From assembly GCA_016938735.1 (NCBI GenBank), contig JAFGUB010000027.1, positions 1-64,000 of the forward strand: a stretch of DNA of 64,000 bases. Direction: 5' to 3'. A program made the translations under genes and the position numbers. This DNA comes from Campylobacterales bacterium. Its GTDB lineage: Bacteria > Campylobacterota > Campylobacteria > Campylobacterales > Sulfurimonadaceae. A model generated the notes under the pieces. It was not told where the DNA came from. It did not search any database and worked only from the letters and a program-made list of their open reading frames with translations. This document shows positions 34,902-43,116 of the stretch, piece after piece. Numbering within the stretch: position 1 is the first letter of the stretch; each line of letters opens with the position of its first letter.

Positions 34902-37334
34902 ATGAACGTCGTGATCGTCGGCGGCGGTATCGTCGCGGCCTATATGGCCAACCGCCTCAAAGAACTCGCTCCCCGCACTCAGGTGCAAATCATCTCCGAT
35001 GAAGCCTATCCCCCTTATGACCGCATCCACCTCTGTGCGCTCGTGAAGCGCGAAAAGAGCATCGATGAGATCAAACTTCAACTCCCTCCTTCGGTGGAGC
35101 TGATCCTCAACCAGCCCATCACCCACATCGACGCAGCGGCTAAAAAGGTCTTCTCCGCTGATACCCAATACCCCTACGACATCCTCGTCATCGCCACCGG
35201 CTCCAAGCCCAAAGCGCTCTTTGACATCGAAGGGATCGAGAATGCCGCCACCTTCAGAAGCGCCGGGGATAGCTGCAAGATCGAACACAATATGGTCGGC
35301 AAAAATGTCGTGCTGCTGGGAGTGGGCCCCATCGGGCTGGAGCTGCTCGATACGCTGAGCGAAATGAGCGGACCCAAAAGCATCACCCTACTCTCACGCG
35401 GCAACCACCTCTACGCCAAAGAGCTGACCGCACAAGCCGTGCAGCTCATTGAGCACACCTTTACCAAAAGTGATAGCCGCATCCGCATCCGATACAACGA
35501 CGAGATCGTCGATCGGGTGGTTGAGGGCAACCGCATCGTGCGCGTCCAAACCCGCAGCGAAACCATCGAAGACCCCTTTATCGTCTTTGGGGTGGGGATT
35601 GATCCCAATATCGATTTTGTACGCCATGAGCTTACATGTAATAAAGGGATTTTGGTTGATCGCTACATGCGCAGCTCCGATCCGCACATCTACGCGGCCG
35701 GCGAAGCGGCGGAGCTGAGCGAAAGCGGCTTTGTGGCAGGGCGGGTCAAAGAGTGTACCCTCGAAGCCGACGCGACGGTGGCCTCCATCTTGGGCTTTGA
35801 GCATGAGGGCTATGTGCATGAAGTGGCGCTAGACGGGCTCAAAGTGGGCAGTTTCCTACTTGCCGACGTGACCGCGCCGCACTATGTGCACAAGCATGAG
35901 GAGAACGAAGACATCGTCATCAGCTCGCGCAAAGAGCGACGGATTGATCACTACATCGTCAACAACGACCATCTGGTGCGCTTTATCGGGCTCAATACCA
36001 ACATCGACCTCCTCGCGCTTAAGACGATGATCGAGAAAAACACCAAAGTCGATGCATCATTTTTCTACGACAACCGCCTTGTCTCTGAGCGCGGCAAGCT
36101 GGTCTGTAGCTGCGCAAGTACCTATGAGCAAGACCTCATCGACCTCATCAAAGAGAACGCCATTACCGATTTTACGGGGCTAAAACCCTTTAGCGAAGCG
36201 GGACGCGTCTGTGGTCGCTGCAAGCAAGAGATCAGCCGCATCATCGAAGCTACCCCCGTCGATCCCGAAGAGGCTGCCCGCATCCGCGCCCAAAAAGAGC
36301 GCGCCGCGCGTGAGGCCGAGATGGCACTGGTGCAAAAGCGCATCGACAAATACAACGCCCTGCACCCCGCCAACCCGCTCGACACCGCCAACCTCGACGT
36401 CGCCATCAAGAGCTTTGACATGAACCGCGAATATAACCGCTGGGTCTCCATGATCACCTCAAGTATGCGCTTGCACCCCGATTACGCACCGCTGGTAGAT
36501 CAAAGCGTCGCGCAGCTCAACAAGATCCCCATCATCTGGCTGGAGCTCTCTGATTGCACCGGCAACTCCGAGGGCTTTATCAAAGCCGCGCATCCTAAAG
36601 TGGACGATCTGATTCTCAACTACATCTCGCTGGATTACCACGAACTGCTGATGGCCGCTTCGGGCGATCAGAGCGAACACGCCCTTGATGCCATCTTAAA
36701 AAACGACGCCGGACGCTACATTCTGCTCGTCGAAGGAGCGGTGCCGCTGGGGCTTGAGGGCAAATACTTGCGCATCGGCCCCAAAGGCGAAACGGGGCTG
36801 GAGCTGCTGCGCCGCTGCGCCAAAGATGCGGCAGCCGTCTTCTCCATCGGAAGCTGCGCACTTGATGGCGGTGTGGTAGCCGCCGCGCCCAACCCCACGC
36901 AGGCCGTGGGCGTCGCCGAAGCGCTGGGTAGGGCCGACATCATCAACCTTCCGGGCTGTCCCGTCAACCCCATCAACATCGTCGGCACCCTGCTGCACTA
37001 CATTATGTTTGATGAGCTTCCCGAATTGGATGAAAAAAACCGCCCCAAATGGGCCTACAGCTACCGCATCCACGACAACTGCGAACGACGCGGCCACTAC
37101 GAGCTTGAAGAGTTCGTACTGGAGTGGGGCGATGAGGGAGCCAAAGCGGGATGGTGTCTCTTTAAGATGGGCTGTAAAGGCCCCTACGCCGACCTCAACT
37201 GCTCGCTGGTCAAATTCAACGAAGGCACCAGCTGGCCGGTACAAGCAGGGCACGGCTGTATCGCCTGCGGCGCGGGCAAGATCGCGTTTGACAAACTCGC
37301 CAACCATCGAATGGTAGAGACAGAGGAGTCTTGA
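34902..37334 (+). CDS. Flavoprotein-BFD-[NiFe] hydrogenase small subunit fusion
   Basis: An 810-residue three-part protein. Residues 1-~380: NirB-like FAD/NAD(P)H oxidoreductase (VVIVGGGIVAAYMANRL; second nucleotide site VVLLGVGPIGLE; IYAAGEAAELSE). Residues ~400-445: BFD-type [2Fe-2S] site with Cys 402, 404, 437 and 440. After a charged helical linker, from ~545: hydrogenase small subunit with Cys 552 in CTGNSE, SIGSCALDGG, LPGCPVNPINIVG, CLFKMGCKGP and GCIACG. There is no Tat signal, so it should be cytoplasmic. In CTGNSE the second proximal-cluster Cys is Asn, as in cyanobacterial HupS (group 2). The fusion implies direct electron flow from H2 through 2Fe-2S to a flavin. AAGGAG precedes the ATG. 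Confidence 0.88.
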   Translation: MNVVIVGGGIVAAYMANRLKELAPRTQVQIISDEAYPPYDRIHLCALVKREKSIDEIKLQLPPSVELILNQPITHIDAAAKKVFSADTQYPYDILVIATGSKPKALFDIEGIENAATFRSAGDSCKIEHNMVGKNVVLLGVGPIGLELLDTLSEMSGPKSITLLSRGNHLYAKELTAQAVQLIEHTFTKSDSRIRIRYNDEIVDRVVEGNRIVRVQTRSETIEDPFIVFGVGIDPNIDFVRHELTCNKGILVDRYMRSSDPHIYAAGEAAELSESGFVAGRVKECTLEADATVASILGFEHEGYVHEVALDGLKVGSFLLADVTAPHYVHKHEENEDIVISSRKERRIDHYIVNNDHLVRFIGLNTNIDLLALKTMIEKNTKVDASFFYDNRLVSERGKLVCSCASTYEQDLIDLIKENAITDFTGLKPFSEAGRVCGRCKQEISRIIEATPVDPEEAARIRAQKERAAREAEMALVQKRIDKYNALHPANPLDTANLDVAIKSFDMNREYNRWVSMITSSMRLHPDYAPLVDQSVAQLNKIPIIWLELSDCTGNSEGFIKAAHPKVDDLILNYISLDYHELLMAASGDQSEHALDAILKNDAGRYILLVEGAVPLGLEGKYLRIGPKGETGLELLRRCAKDAAAVFSIGSCALDGGVVAAAPNPTQAVGVAEALGRADIINLPGCPVNPINIVGTLLHYIMFDELPELDEKNRPKWAYSYRIHDNCERRGHYELEEFVLEWGDEGAKAGWCLFKMGCKGPYADLNCSLVKFNEGTSWPVQAGHGCIACGAGKIAFDKLANHRMVETEES

Positions 37335-37594
37335 TGCCTGAGATCAGCCGCTTTTACGGCATCAAAATTTTGATGTTTTACGATGAGCACAATCCGCCGC
37401 ACTTTCATGTGGAATACAATGAACATAAAGCTGTGATCCGTATCGCCGACTTGGCCATCACTGAGGGTACACTCCCGCCAAAAGCGGCTGCTTTGGTTGT
37501 AGAGTGGGCCTTGGCCCATCAAGACGAACTGCGTGCAGACTGGGATCTGGCGCAAAGCAACCAAAAACCGCATAAAATAGCACCGTTGTATTAG
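37334..37594 (+). CDS. DUF4160 protein
   Basis: An 86-residue DUF4160 protein (PEISRFYGIKILMFYDEH, PPHFHVEY). ATG 37334 overlaps the TGA of the hydrogenase fusion; a TTG one codon earlier is also possible. DUF4160 and DUF2442 often form an adjacent pair suggested to be toxin-antitoxin-like. Its location between hydrogenase subunit genes, with overlapping stops and starts, means it is co-translated with them. Confidence 0.8.
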   Translation: MPEISRFYGIKILMFYDEHNPPHFHVEYNEHKAVIRIADLAITEGTLPPKAAALVVEWALAHQDELRADWDLAQSNQKPHKIAPLY

Positions 37595-37602
37595 GAGTGT
37601 TG

Positions 37603-37851
37603 ATGCATTATTTAGTAAAACACGCACACTATCTTGGAGATTATAAACTTCACATCGAGTTTAATGACGGTCACAGCGGTACCGTCGATCTCTCATCGTA
37701 TCCAAAGCGCGGCGGAGTCTTCGCACCGCTTCATGATCTTGCCTTGTTTAAGCAATTCCAACTCAACGGCTGGACGATTGTCTGGGACGATGAAATCGAT
37801 ATCGCCCCTGAACGTCTCTATGAACTTGCCATCTCAAAGGAACACCAATGA
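37603..37851 (+). CDS. DUF2442 protein
   Basis: An 82-residue DUF2442 protein (YLVKHAHYLGDYKLHIEF, WTIVWDDEIDIAPERLYE). ATG 37603 is preferred over GTG and TTG just before it because AGGAG (37593-37597) is at proper spacing. Its TGA overlaps the ATG of the hydrogenase large subunit as ATGA. Partner of the preceding DUF4160 gene. Confidence 0.8.
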   Translation: MHYLVKHAHYLGDYKLHIEFNDGHSGTVDLSSYPKRGGVFAPLHDLALFKQFQLNGWTIVWDDEIDIAPERLYELAISKEHQ

Positions 37852-39539
37852 ACCAAAAAATCGTCATCGACCCCATCACCCGCATTGAGGGGCACCTCAG
37901 AATCGAAGTCGAAATCGACGACAATGGCGTCGTACAAGAGTCATGGGCGTCGGGGCAGCTCTTTCGCGGGATTGAGACCATCCTCAAAGGGCGCGATCCG
38001 CGCGACGCGGCGCTGATTGCGCAGCGTATCTGCGGGGTCTGCACCAATGTGCACTACCGCGCCTCGATTAGCGCCGTCGAAGATGCCTACAAGATCATCC
38101 CGCCGCACAACGCGCAGATCATCCGCAACCTCGTCACCCTTTCGCTCTTTGTGCAAGACCATATCGTGCACTACTACCATCTGCACTCGCTGGATTATGT
38201 GGATGTGGTCTCTGCCCTCTCGGCCGATCCGCACCTTGCCAGCGAAGAGGCCAAAAAGTACCACCCCAACCCCTACCACTGCTCACGCGGCCACCTTGAA
38301 GCGGTCAAAGAGAAGCTCACCAACTTCGTCAACGCCGGAAGGCTGGGGCTCTTTGCCAACGGTTATTGGGGGCATAGCGCTTACAAACTAACGCCGGAGC
38401 AGAACCTGCTGCACATGAAAAACTACCTCACGGCGCTGCGCATCCAGCGCGAACTCTCACAGGCCGTGGCCATCTTCGCGGGCAAAACCCCCCACCCGCA
38501 AAATCTGGTCGTCGGCGGGGTCACCAGCGTGGCAGATATGCTCAACCCCCAGCGGCTTAACGACTTTATGTTCATCATCAAAGAGACCCGCGACTTTATC
38601 GAGCGCGGCTATCTGCCTGACATGACAATGATGGTAGATGCCTACCGCGAAGAGATCAAACGCGGCGACGGACGCGCCATGGGCAATTTCATGGCCTGCG
38701 GCGGCTATCTGCTGGGAAGCGGCGAAAAGCTCTTTGAGGGCGGCGTGATCTACAATCACGACTTCTTACATGTAAAGCCTTTTGATGAGCGCAACATCAC
38801 CGAAGAGGTGGGCCGATCATGGTATGTCGGCGATGCACCCAAAGGGCCTTATGAGGGGAGTACCGAACCCTTTTATACCGATCTCAACGATGACGGCACG
38901 CTCAAAACCGAGGGCAAATACACCTAGGTCAAAGCGCCGCGCTACGGCGGCGTGAGCATGGAGGTGGGGCCGCTCTCACGGATGCTCATCGGCTATCTTA
39001 AAGAGTCCAAAATCATCAAGCCCTATATGCAGCGTTTTATGGACGCAACGGGACTGGAGCTGCTTGACTTCTCTAGTACCGTCGGACGCAACGCCGCGCG
39101 CGCCATCGAAGCGCAGATCTGCTGCGACTATATCTTCAGCTTTATGAGCGATATGATCGAAAATATCAAATACTACGACGAAACCACATGGACCAAATAT
39201 GACTTTGCCGCCCTGCCCCAAGAGGCCAAAGGGCGCGGATTGTATGAGGTACCGCGCGGCGTGCTGGGGCACTTTGTCAAGATCAAAGAGGCCAAAATCG
39301 AAAACTATCAAGCAGTCGTGCCCACCACATGGAACGCTTCGCCCAAAGACGCCGCCAATCAGCGTGGTGCCTACGAAGAGGCACTCATCGGCATTCGCTT
39401 GGCTGATCCCAAAATGCCGCTGGAGGTGCTGCGCGTCGTACACAGTTTCGATCCCTGTCTGGCGTGCGCCGTACACATCATTGACACCAAGGGCAAAGAG
39501 CTTGCGCACTACCGCACAGAGGCGGCTTGTGCACTTTAA
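37848..39539 (+). CDS. [NiFe] hydrogenase large subunit, interrupted by in-frame TAG
   Basis: A 564-codon frame with one internal TAG at 38925-38927 (codon 360). Upstream: EGHLRIEVEI, L1 motif RICGVC and the NPYHCSRGHL region. Downstream, in frame: VKAPRYGGVSMEVGPLSRM, ending with L2 motif DPCLACAVH plus a 20-residue C-terminal extension that a maturation protease would remove. Large subunits normally read K-Y-S/T-W before the KAPRY segment, so TAG stands where Trp (TGG) is expected. Both nickel-binding ends are intact, and without readthrough only the 359-residue N-terminal part (37848-38927) is made and the enzyme lacks L2. An internal GTG/ATG (38952) could start the second half. No maturation genes lie in the window. 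Confidence 0.85.
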
Positions 39540-39540
39540 A

Positions 39541-39556
39541 GGCTTACATGTAAGCC
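39541..39556. repeat. Extended 16-bp TACATGTA palindrome
   Basis: Perfect palindrome GGCTTACATGTAAGCC starting one base after the hydrogenase stop codon, in an 82-base intergenic region. It is the longest symmetrical copy of the element in the window; its lack of a loop makes it a poor terminator. Confidence 0.85.
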
Positions 39557-39621
39557 CTTAGCGTCGATCCTTAAGTCATCCTTTGTTACCATGGGGTACT
39601 CTTTTTAACTAAGGCGTATCA

Positions 39622-40890
39622 ATGCCAAACCCCGAGGACTCAACCGTTCTACCCTCTTTCGCCACACTCGACGTTCAAGCCGCTCTGTCGCATCTAGGCG
39701 GAAGTGCGCAGCTTTACCGTAGCGTGTTGCGTCAATTTTATGACGAATATCATGCGTTTAACCTCGATCACGCCGATGAAAAGCAGCGTCGCTACGCCAT
39801 CCACACCCTCAAAGGCTTAAGCGGCAATATCGGGGCGTTCGAACTCTACGCGATCACGTCACAAATCGACGCCACCGCAGATCATGCGCTTTTGCCGCGT
39901 CTGCATGATGCGCTTGAGCGGGTCTGCAGCGAGATCGATCGGCTTATTCCGCCAAGCGCCAACCCACCAAATGAAACAAAGAGCGCACTCAAGGGCGCAG
40001 AGCCACTTTGTGACCTGCCTACGGTGCTCATCGTAGAGGATGCCCAAAGCAACGTCGATATCTTGCTGCAACTGCTTCGCCCCTATACGCTGCTGGTCGC
40101 CATGTGCGGTGCCGACGCGTTAGCATACGTCGGTAGCCGTAAAGTCGATCTTGTCTTGCTTGATATCATGTTGCCCGATATCGACGGCTATGGCGTCTGC
40201 GCCGAGATCAAATCCGATCCCCAAAACGCTGATCTGCCCGTCATCTTTTTAACGGCCAAAACCGACGAAGCCTCGCTGGAAAAAGCCTACGACGTAGGCG
40301 GCGTCGATTATGTTACCAAACCCTTTCGCCCCAAAGAGCTGCTTGCGCGCGTGCGCACCCACATTCGCCTCAAAAAGACAATCGAACATCTCGAATACAT
40401 CGCCTCTCACGACTCCATGACCGGACTCTACAACCGCCACAAATTTTTCGAACTCGCCCTTATACGCTTTGAGCAGCCAGTTCAGCCGCTTTACGCGGTG
40501 ATGCTGGACATCGATTTTTTCAAACGGATCAACGACACCTTCGGTCACGCCGCGGGCGATGAAGCGCTCAAAGCCTTTGCACACGTACTGCACAAAGAGA
40601 GTCCGCCAAGTGCGCTGATCGCACGTCTAGGCGGAGAAGAGTTCGTCTGGCTTGATAGCTTCGCGAACGATGACGAGGCGATTCTAGCGGTCGAAGCCGT
40701 ACGCGAAGCGACCTCAGCCATCAAAATCCTTACCTCCCAAGGCGAGACCATACGCCTAAACGTCAGCGCGGGCATCGCCCGCTACGACCCTGCGCGCCAC
40801 TACGGACTCGACACACTCTTATTGCAAGCCGATCGCTGCCTCTACAAGGCCAAAACAAGCGGACGAGACCGAAGCGCCTTTCGTTGTTAA
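39622..40890 (+). CDS. HPt-REC-GGDEF diguanylate cyclase
   Basis: A 422-residue cytoplasmic regulator. Residues ~15-115 form an HPt domain (phosphoacceptor His in AIHTLKGLSGNIGA), ~130-250 a receiver (VLIVEDAQ, LLDIMLPDIDG with the phospho-Asp, K in VTKPF), and ~260-422 GGDEF with LGGEEFV. All catalytic positions for c-di-GMP synthesis appear present. HPt before REC in one chain suggests it sits late in a phosphorelay; a hybrid kinase partner is not in the window. Confidence 0.9.
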   Translation: MPNPEDSTVLPSFATLDVQAALSHLGGSAQLYRSVLRQFYDEYHAFNLDHADEKQRRYAIHTLKGLSGNIGAFELYAITSQIDATADHALLPRLHDALERVCSEIDRLIPPSANPPNETKSALKGAEPLCDLPTVLIVEDAQSNVDILLQLLRPYTLLVAMCGADALAYVGSRKVDLVLLDIMLPDIDGYGVCAEIKSDPQNADLPVIFLTAKTDEASLEKAYDVGGVDYVTKPFRPKELLARVRTHIRLKKTIEHLEYIASHDSMTGLYNRHKFFELALIRFEQPVQPLYAVMLDIDFFKRINDTFGHAAGDEALKAFAHVLHKESPPSALIARLGGEEFVWLDSFANDDEAILAVEAVREATSAIKILTSQGETIRLNVSAGIARYDPARHYGLDTLLLQADRCLYKAKTSGRDRSAFRC

Positions 40891-40938
40891 CACCCTTACA
40901 TGTAATTAAGAGAGGATGCGATACCCTACCGCTCTATA

Positions 40939-42132
40939 TTGCCAAAAAGTGAGCCTTTGGAGCAGTTTTTCATCATTTTCACCGTCAGCGTGATCATCAT
41001 CTTCTCGCCGCTGATCTCCAAAATGACCAATATCTCCGTCGTTGTCATCGAGATTTTTCTGGGGATGCTGGCGGGCTTTTTCGGTTTGCTCCACAACGAC
41101 CCCAACTTTGCCCTCGTCTCCAAATTCGGCTTTTTGTACCTGATGTTTCTTGCAGGCCTTGAAATCAACTTCCAGCAGGTCAAAGCGATCCGCCAAAAAC
41201 TGGCGCTCAACGTCATCGCCTATCTGCTGCTGCGCTATCTCATCGCAGGGGCCGTCTGTCTCTTTTTTGAGCTCAACATCGCCTACTTCATTGCACTGCC
41301 CATCTTTTCGCTGGGCATGGTGATGATACTCATCAAAGAGTTCGGCAAAGAGGAGCCTTGGCTCAATCTCGCACTTGCCGTAGGAGTCTTGGGCGAAATT
41401 GTGAGTATCTTGATCCTGACAGTCTTTAGCGGCTGGCTGGCCTTTGGCTTTACGATGGAATTTTTCCTCTCGATCGTCACGATTTTGGCCGTCATCGTCG
41501 CTATCTTGATGCTACTCAAGCTCTTTACCATCTTCTTTTGGTGGTTCCCCGAATTTAAAAAATACATCATTCCCGACCACGATTGCCTTGATCAAGATAT
41601 CCGCTTTTCGCTCTCGCTCTTTTTTATCATGGTAGCCGTCATGCTCTACTTTAAAATCGACGTGGTGCTGGGTGCCTTTACCGCAGGACTTTTTCTCAAA
41701 CTCTATTTTCACCACAAAGAGGAACTGATCGAAAAGCTCTCCTCGTTTGGCTTTGGGTTTTTCGTGCCGATCTTTTTTATCTACATCGGCACCACGATCG
41801 AGCTGGAGATGCTCAGTCTCGACATCTTGTCGCACGCCTTTTTTATCATCGCCGTGATGATCTCCATCCGTCTCATCGCCGCTTTTTTCACCTTTACCCG
41901 TTATCTCAAAAGCAAGCAGACCATCCTCTTTGCACTGAGCGATTCGATGCCGCTCACCTTTATGGTGGTGATCGCTATTTTGGCCTATGAGCATCAAATG
42001 ATCACTCAAGAGGAGTATGTATCCTTCATCATCGCCAGTATGCTTGACGGGTTACTGCTGATGGTACTGATCCGCAAACTTTACGGTTGGTTTGGCCTCA
42101 CGCGCCAATCTCAACAGCCAACCCCACACTAA
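40939..42132 (+). CDS. CPA2-family cation/proton antiporter
   Basis: A 397-residue membrane protein with about twelve helices, Na+/H+ exchanger-like (CPA2, KefB-type membrane domain without a RCK domain). Conserved segments include LYLMFLAGLEINF and FTAGLFLKLYF. Its start is uncertain: TTG 40939 gives MPKSEPLEQ with no clear Shine-Dalgarno sequence; TTG 40957 is an alternative. A TACATGTA element lies 35 bases upstream. Confidence 0.8.
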   Translation: MPKSEPLEQFFIIFTVSVIIIFSPLISKMTNISVVVIEIFLGMLAGFFGLLHNDPNFALVSKFGFLYLMFLAGLEINFQQVKAIRQKLALNVIAYLLLRYLIAGAVCLFFELNIAYFIALPIFSLGMVMILIKEFGKEEPWLNLALAVGVLGEIVSILILTVFSGWLAFGFTMEFFLSIVTILAVIVAILMLLKLFTIFFWWFPEFKKYIIPDHDCLDQDIRFSLSLFFIMVAVMLYFKIDVVLGAFTAGLFLKLYFHHKEELIEKLSSFGFGFFVPIFFIYIGTTIELEMLSLDILSHAFFIIAVMISIRLIAAFFTFTRYLKSKQTILFALSDSMPLTFMVVIAILAYEHQMITQEEYVSFIIASMLDGLLLMVLIRKLYGWFGLTRQSQQPTPH

Positions 42133-42177
42133 GCTCGTTGTGTTACAATCCCACCAAATAGATCAAAAGGATTCTCC

Positions 42178-42612
42178 ATGAGACCGTTGATACTCTCCGG
42201 TATTTTGCTCTTTGCGCTCTATGGATGCGGCGAGAAGCGCAGCGACCAAAGCACCCAGAACTCCACGCCCGCAAGCACTTCCGCTCCCGCTTCCGATACG
42301 CTTTTGGCACCTCAAATGATCTCTTCCGCCACAATTGAAGAGACTTCCTCCGCCGAAAGCGAGCCTAAAGTGCTCAGTGCCGGCGAGCTCTACCACAAAT
42401 GTGCTTCATGCCACGGCACCGGCGCAGAGAAGAGCGCTCTAGGCAAATCACAGGTGATTGCCGGATGGGACGCTCAAAAGACGATCGATGCGATCATAGG
42501 CTATCAAAACGGCACCTACGGCGGGCCCATGAAGGCCCTCATGGGCGCTCAGGTCAAAAACCTCAGCGACGAAGAGATCCAAGCCCTCGCCCGCTATATC
42601 GCCGCGCTCTAG
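42178..42612 (+). CDS. Lipoprotein cytochrome c
   Basis: A 144-residue lipoprotein cytochrome: lipobox LYGC (Cys 17), a Ser/Ala/Thr-rich linker (residues 20-65), then a class I heme domain with CASCH near 76. The heme domain is paralogous to the small cytochrome at 1644-1940. It would be anchored in the periplasm and act as an electron shuttle; its partner is not evident. Ends in TAG. Confidence 0.9.
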   Translation: MRPLILSGILLFALYGCGEKRSDQSTQNSTPASTSAPASDTLLAPQMISSATIEETSSAESEPKVLSAGELYHKCASCHGTGAEKSALGKSQVIAGWDAQKTIDAIIGYQNGTYGGPMKALMGAQVKNLSDEEIQALARYIAAL

Positions 42613-42620
42613 GCGATCTG

Positions 42621-42655
42621 CGCTACACACTCGCTACACACTCCTTGCGTATGAT
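42621..42655 (+). promoter_or_regulatory. Tandem 11-bp operator and -10 of the LTPEQ protein gene
   Basis: Two head-to-tail copies of CGCTACACACT (42621-42631 and 42632-42642), then seven bases and TATGAT (42650-42655) as -10. One-helical-turn direct repeats next to the -10 are typical of OmpR/PhoB-family operators. The same layout occurs at 46591-46625. Confidence 0.6.
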
Positions 42656-42683
42656 ACGTCATACCCAAACAAGGAGAACCCAA

Positions 42684-43037
42684 ATGAAAACCCTCACCGC
42701 ACTCACCTTAGTCGCCCTTATCGGTACCGCTCAACTCAGCGCAGCACGCCCAAGCAACTGCGACTTGACCAACCTCACCCCGGAACAGCAACTCGCCTTT
42801 GAAGAGCTGCTTGAGCGCAAAGTCGCCATTGAGAGCGAATCGCATCTACAGCGCATCACGATTCTCGAAGAGGCTGAAGATTGCATCCAGAGCATTGAGA
42901 CGCTTGAAGCGTACAAAGCGTGCGAGAAGAGCGAAGCCGAAGCCAGAATGGCCCTACGTGCCTCCCAAGAAGATGATCACAAAGCGTTGCGCGACGATTT
43001 CAAAGCGCTGATCAGCGACATTTGCGCCGCGCAGTAA
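42684..43037 (+). CDS. Small exported LTPEQ-containing protein
   Basis: A 117-residue protein with a signal peptide (to ~LSAARP), the sequence NLTPEQQLAFEELLERK and a highly charged helical remainder containing three Cys (C26, C71 region and C113 region). The LTxxQ-like motif recalls CpxP/Spy periplasmic chaperones, and the gene has a probable response-regulator operator upstream and sits just ahead of that regulator. AAGGAG supports the start. Membership of the Spy family is not certain. Confidence 0.75.
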   Translation: MKTLTALTLVALIGTAQLSAARPSNCDLTNLTPEQQLAFEELLERKVAIESESHLQRITILEEAEDCIQSIETLEAYKACEKSEAEARMALRASQEDDHKALRDDFKALISDICAAQ

Positions 43038-43041
43038 GTCA

Positions 43042-43057
43042 GGCTCCTGCGGGAGCC
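43042..43057. terminator. Hairpin after the LTPEQ gene
   Basis: GGCTCC-TGCG-GGAGCC, four bases after the stop codon and immediately before a TACATGTA element. No T-run. Confidence 0.4.
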
Positions 43058-43116
43058 CGCTTACATGTAACCCTCTTTTCGCTACACTTACCTCATTTCA
43101 CACAACCGAAACGACC

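Noticed and set aside
8523-38927. Genome-wide reassignment of TAG to an amino acid
   Set aside because: At least eleven genes in the window end properly with TAG at family-typical lengths, several followed by overlapping starts or Shine-Dalgarno sequences, so TAG is an active stop codon.
39541-39556. TACATGTA palindromes as transcription terminators or hairpins
   Set aside because: There is no loop, no T-run, and most copies lie within coding regions.
43081-43090. CGCTACACTTA before the response regulator and at 34861 as response-regulator operator
   Set aside because: Only one repeat unit is present and TACACT can be explained as the -10 hexamer.
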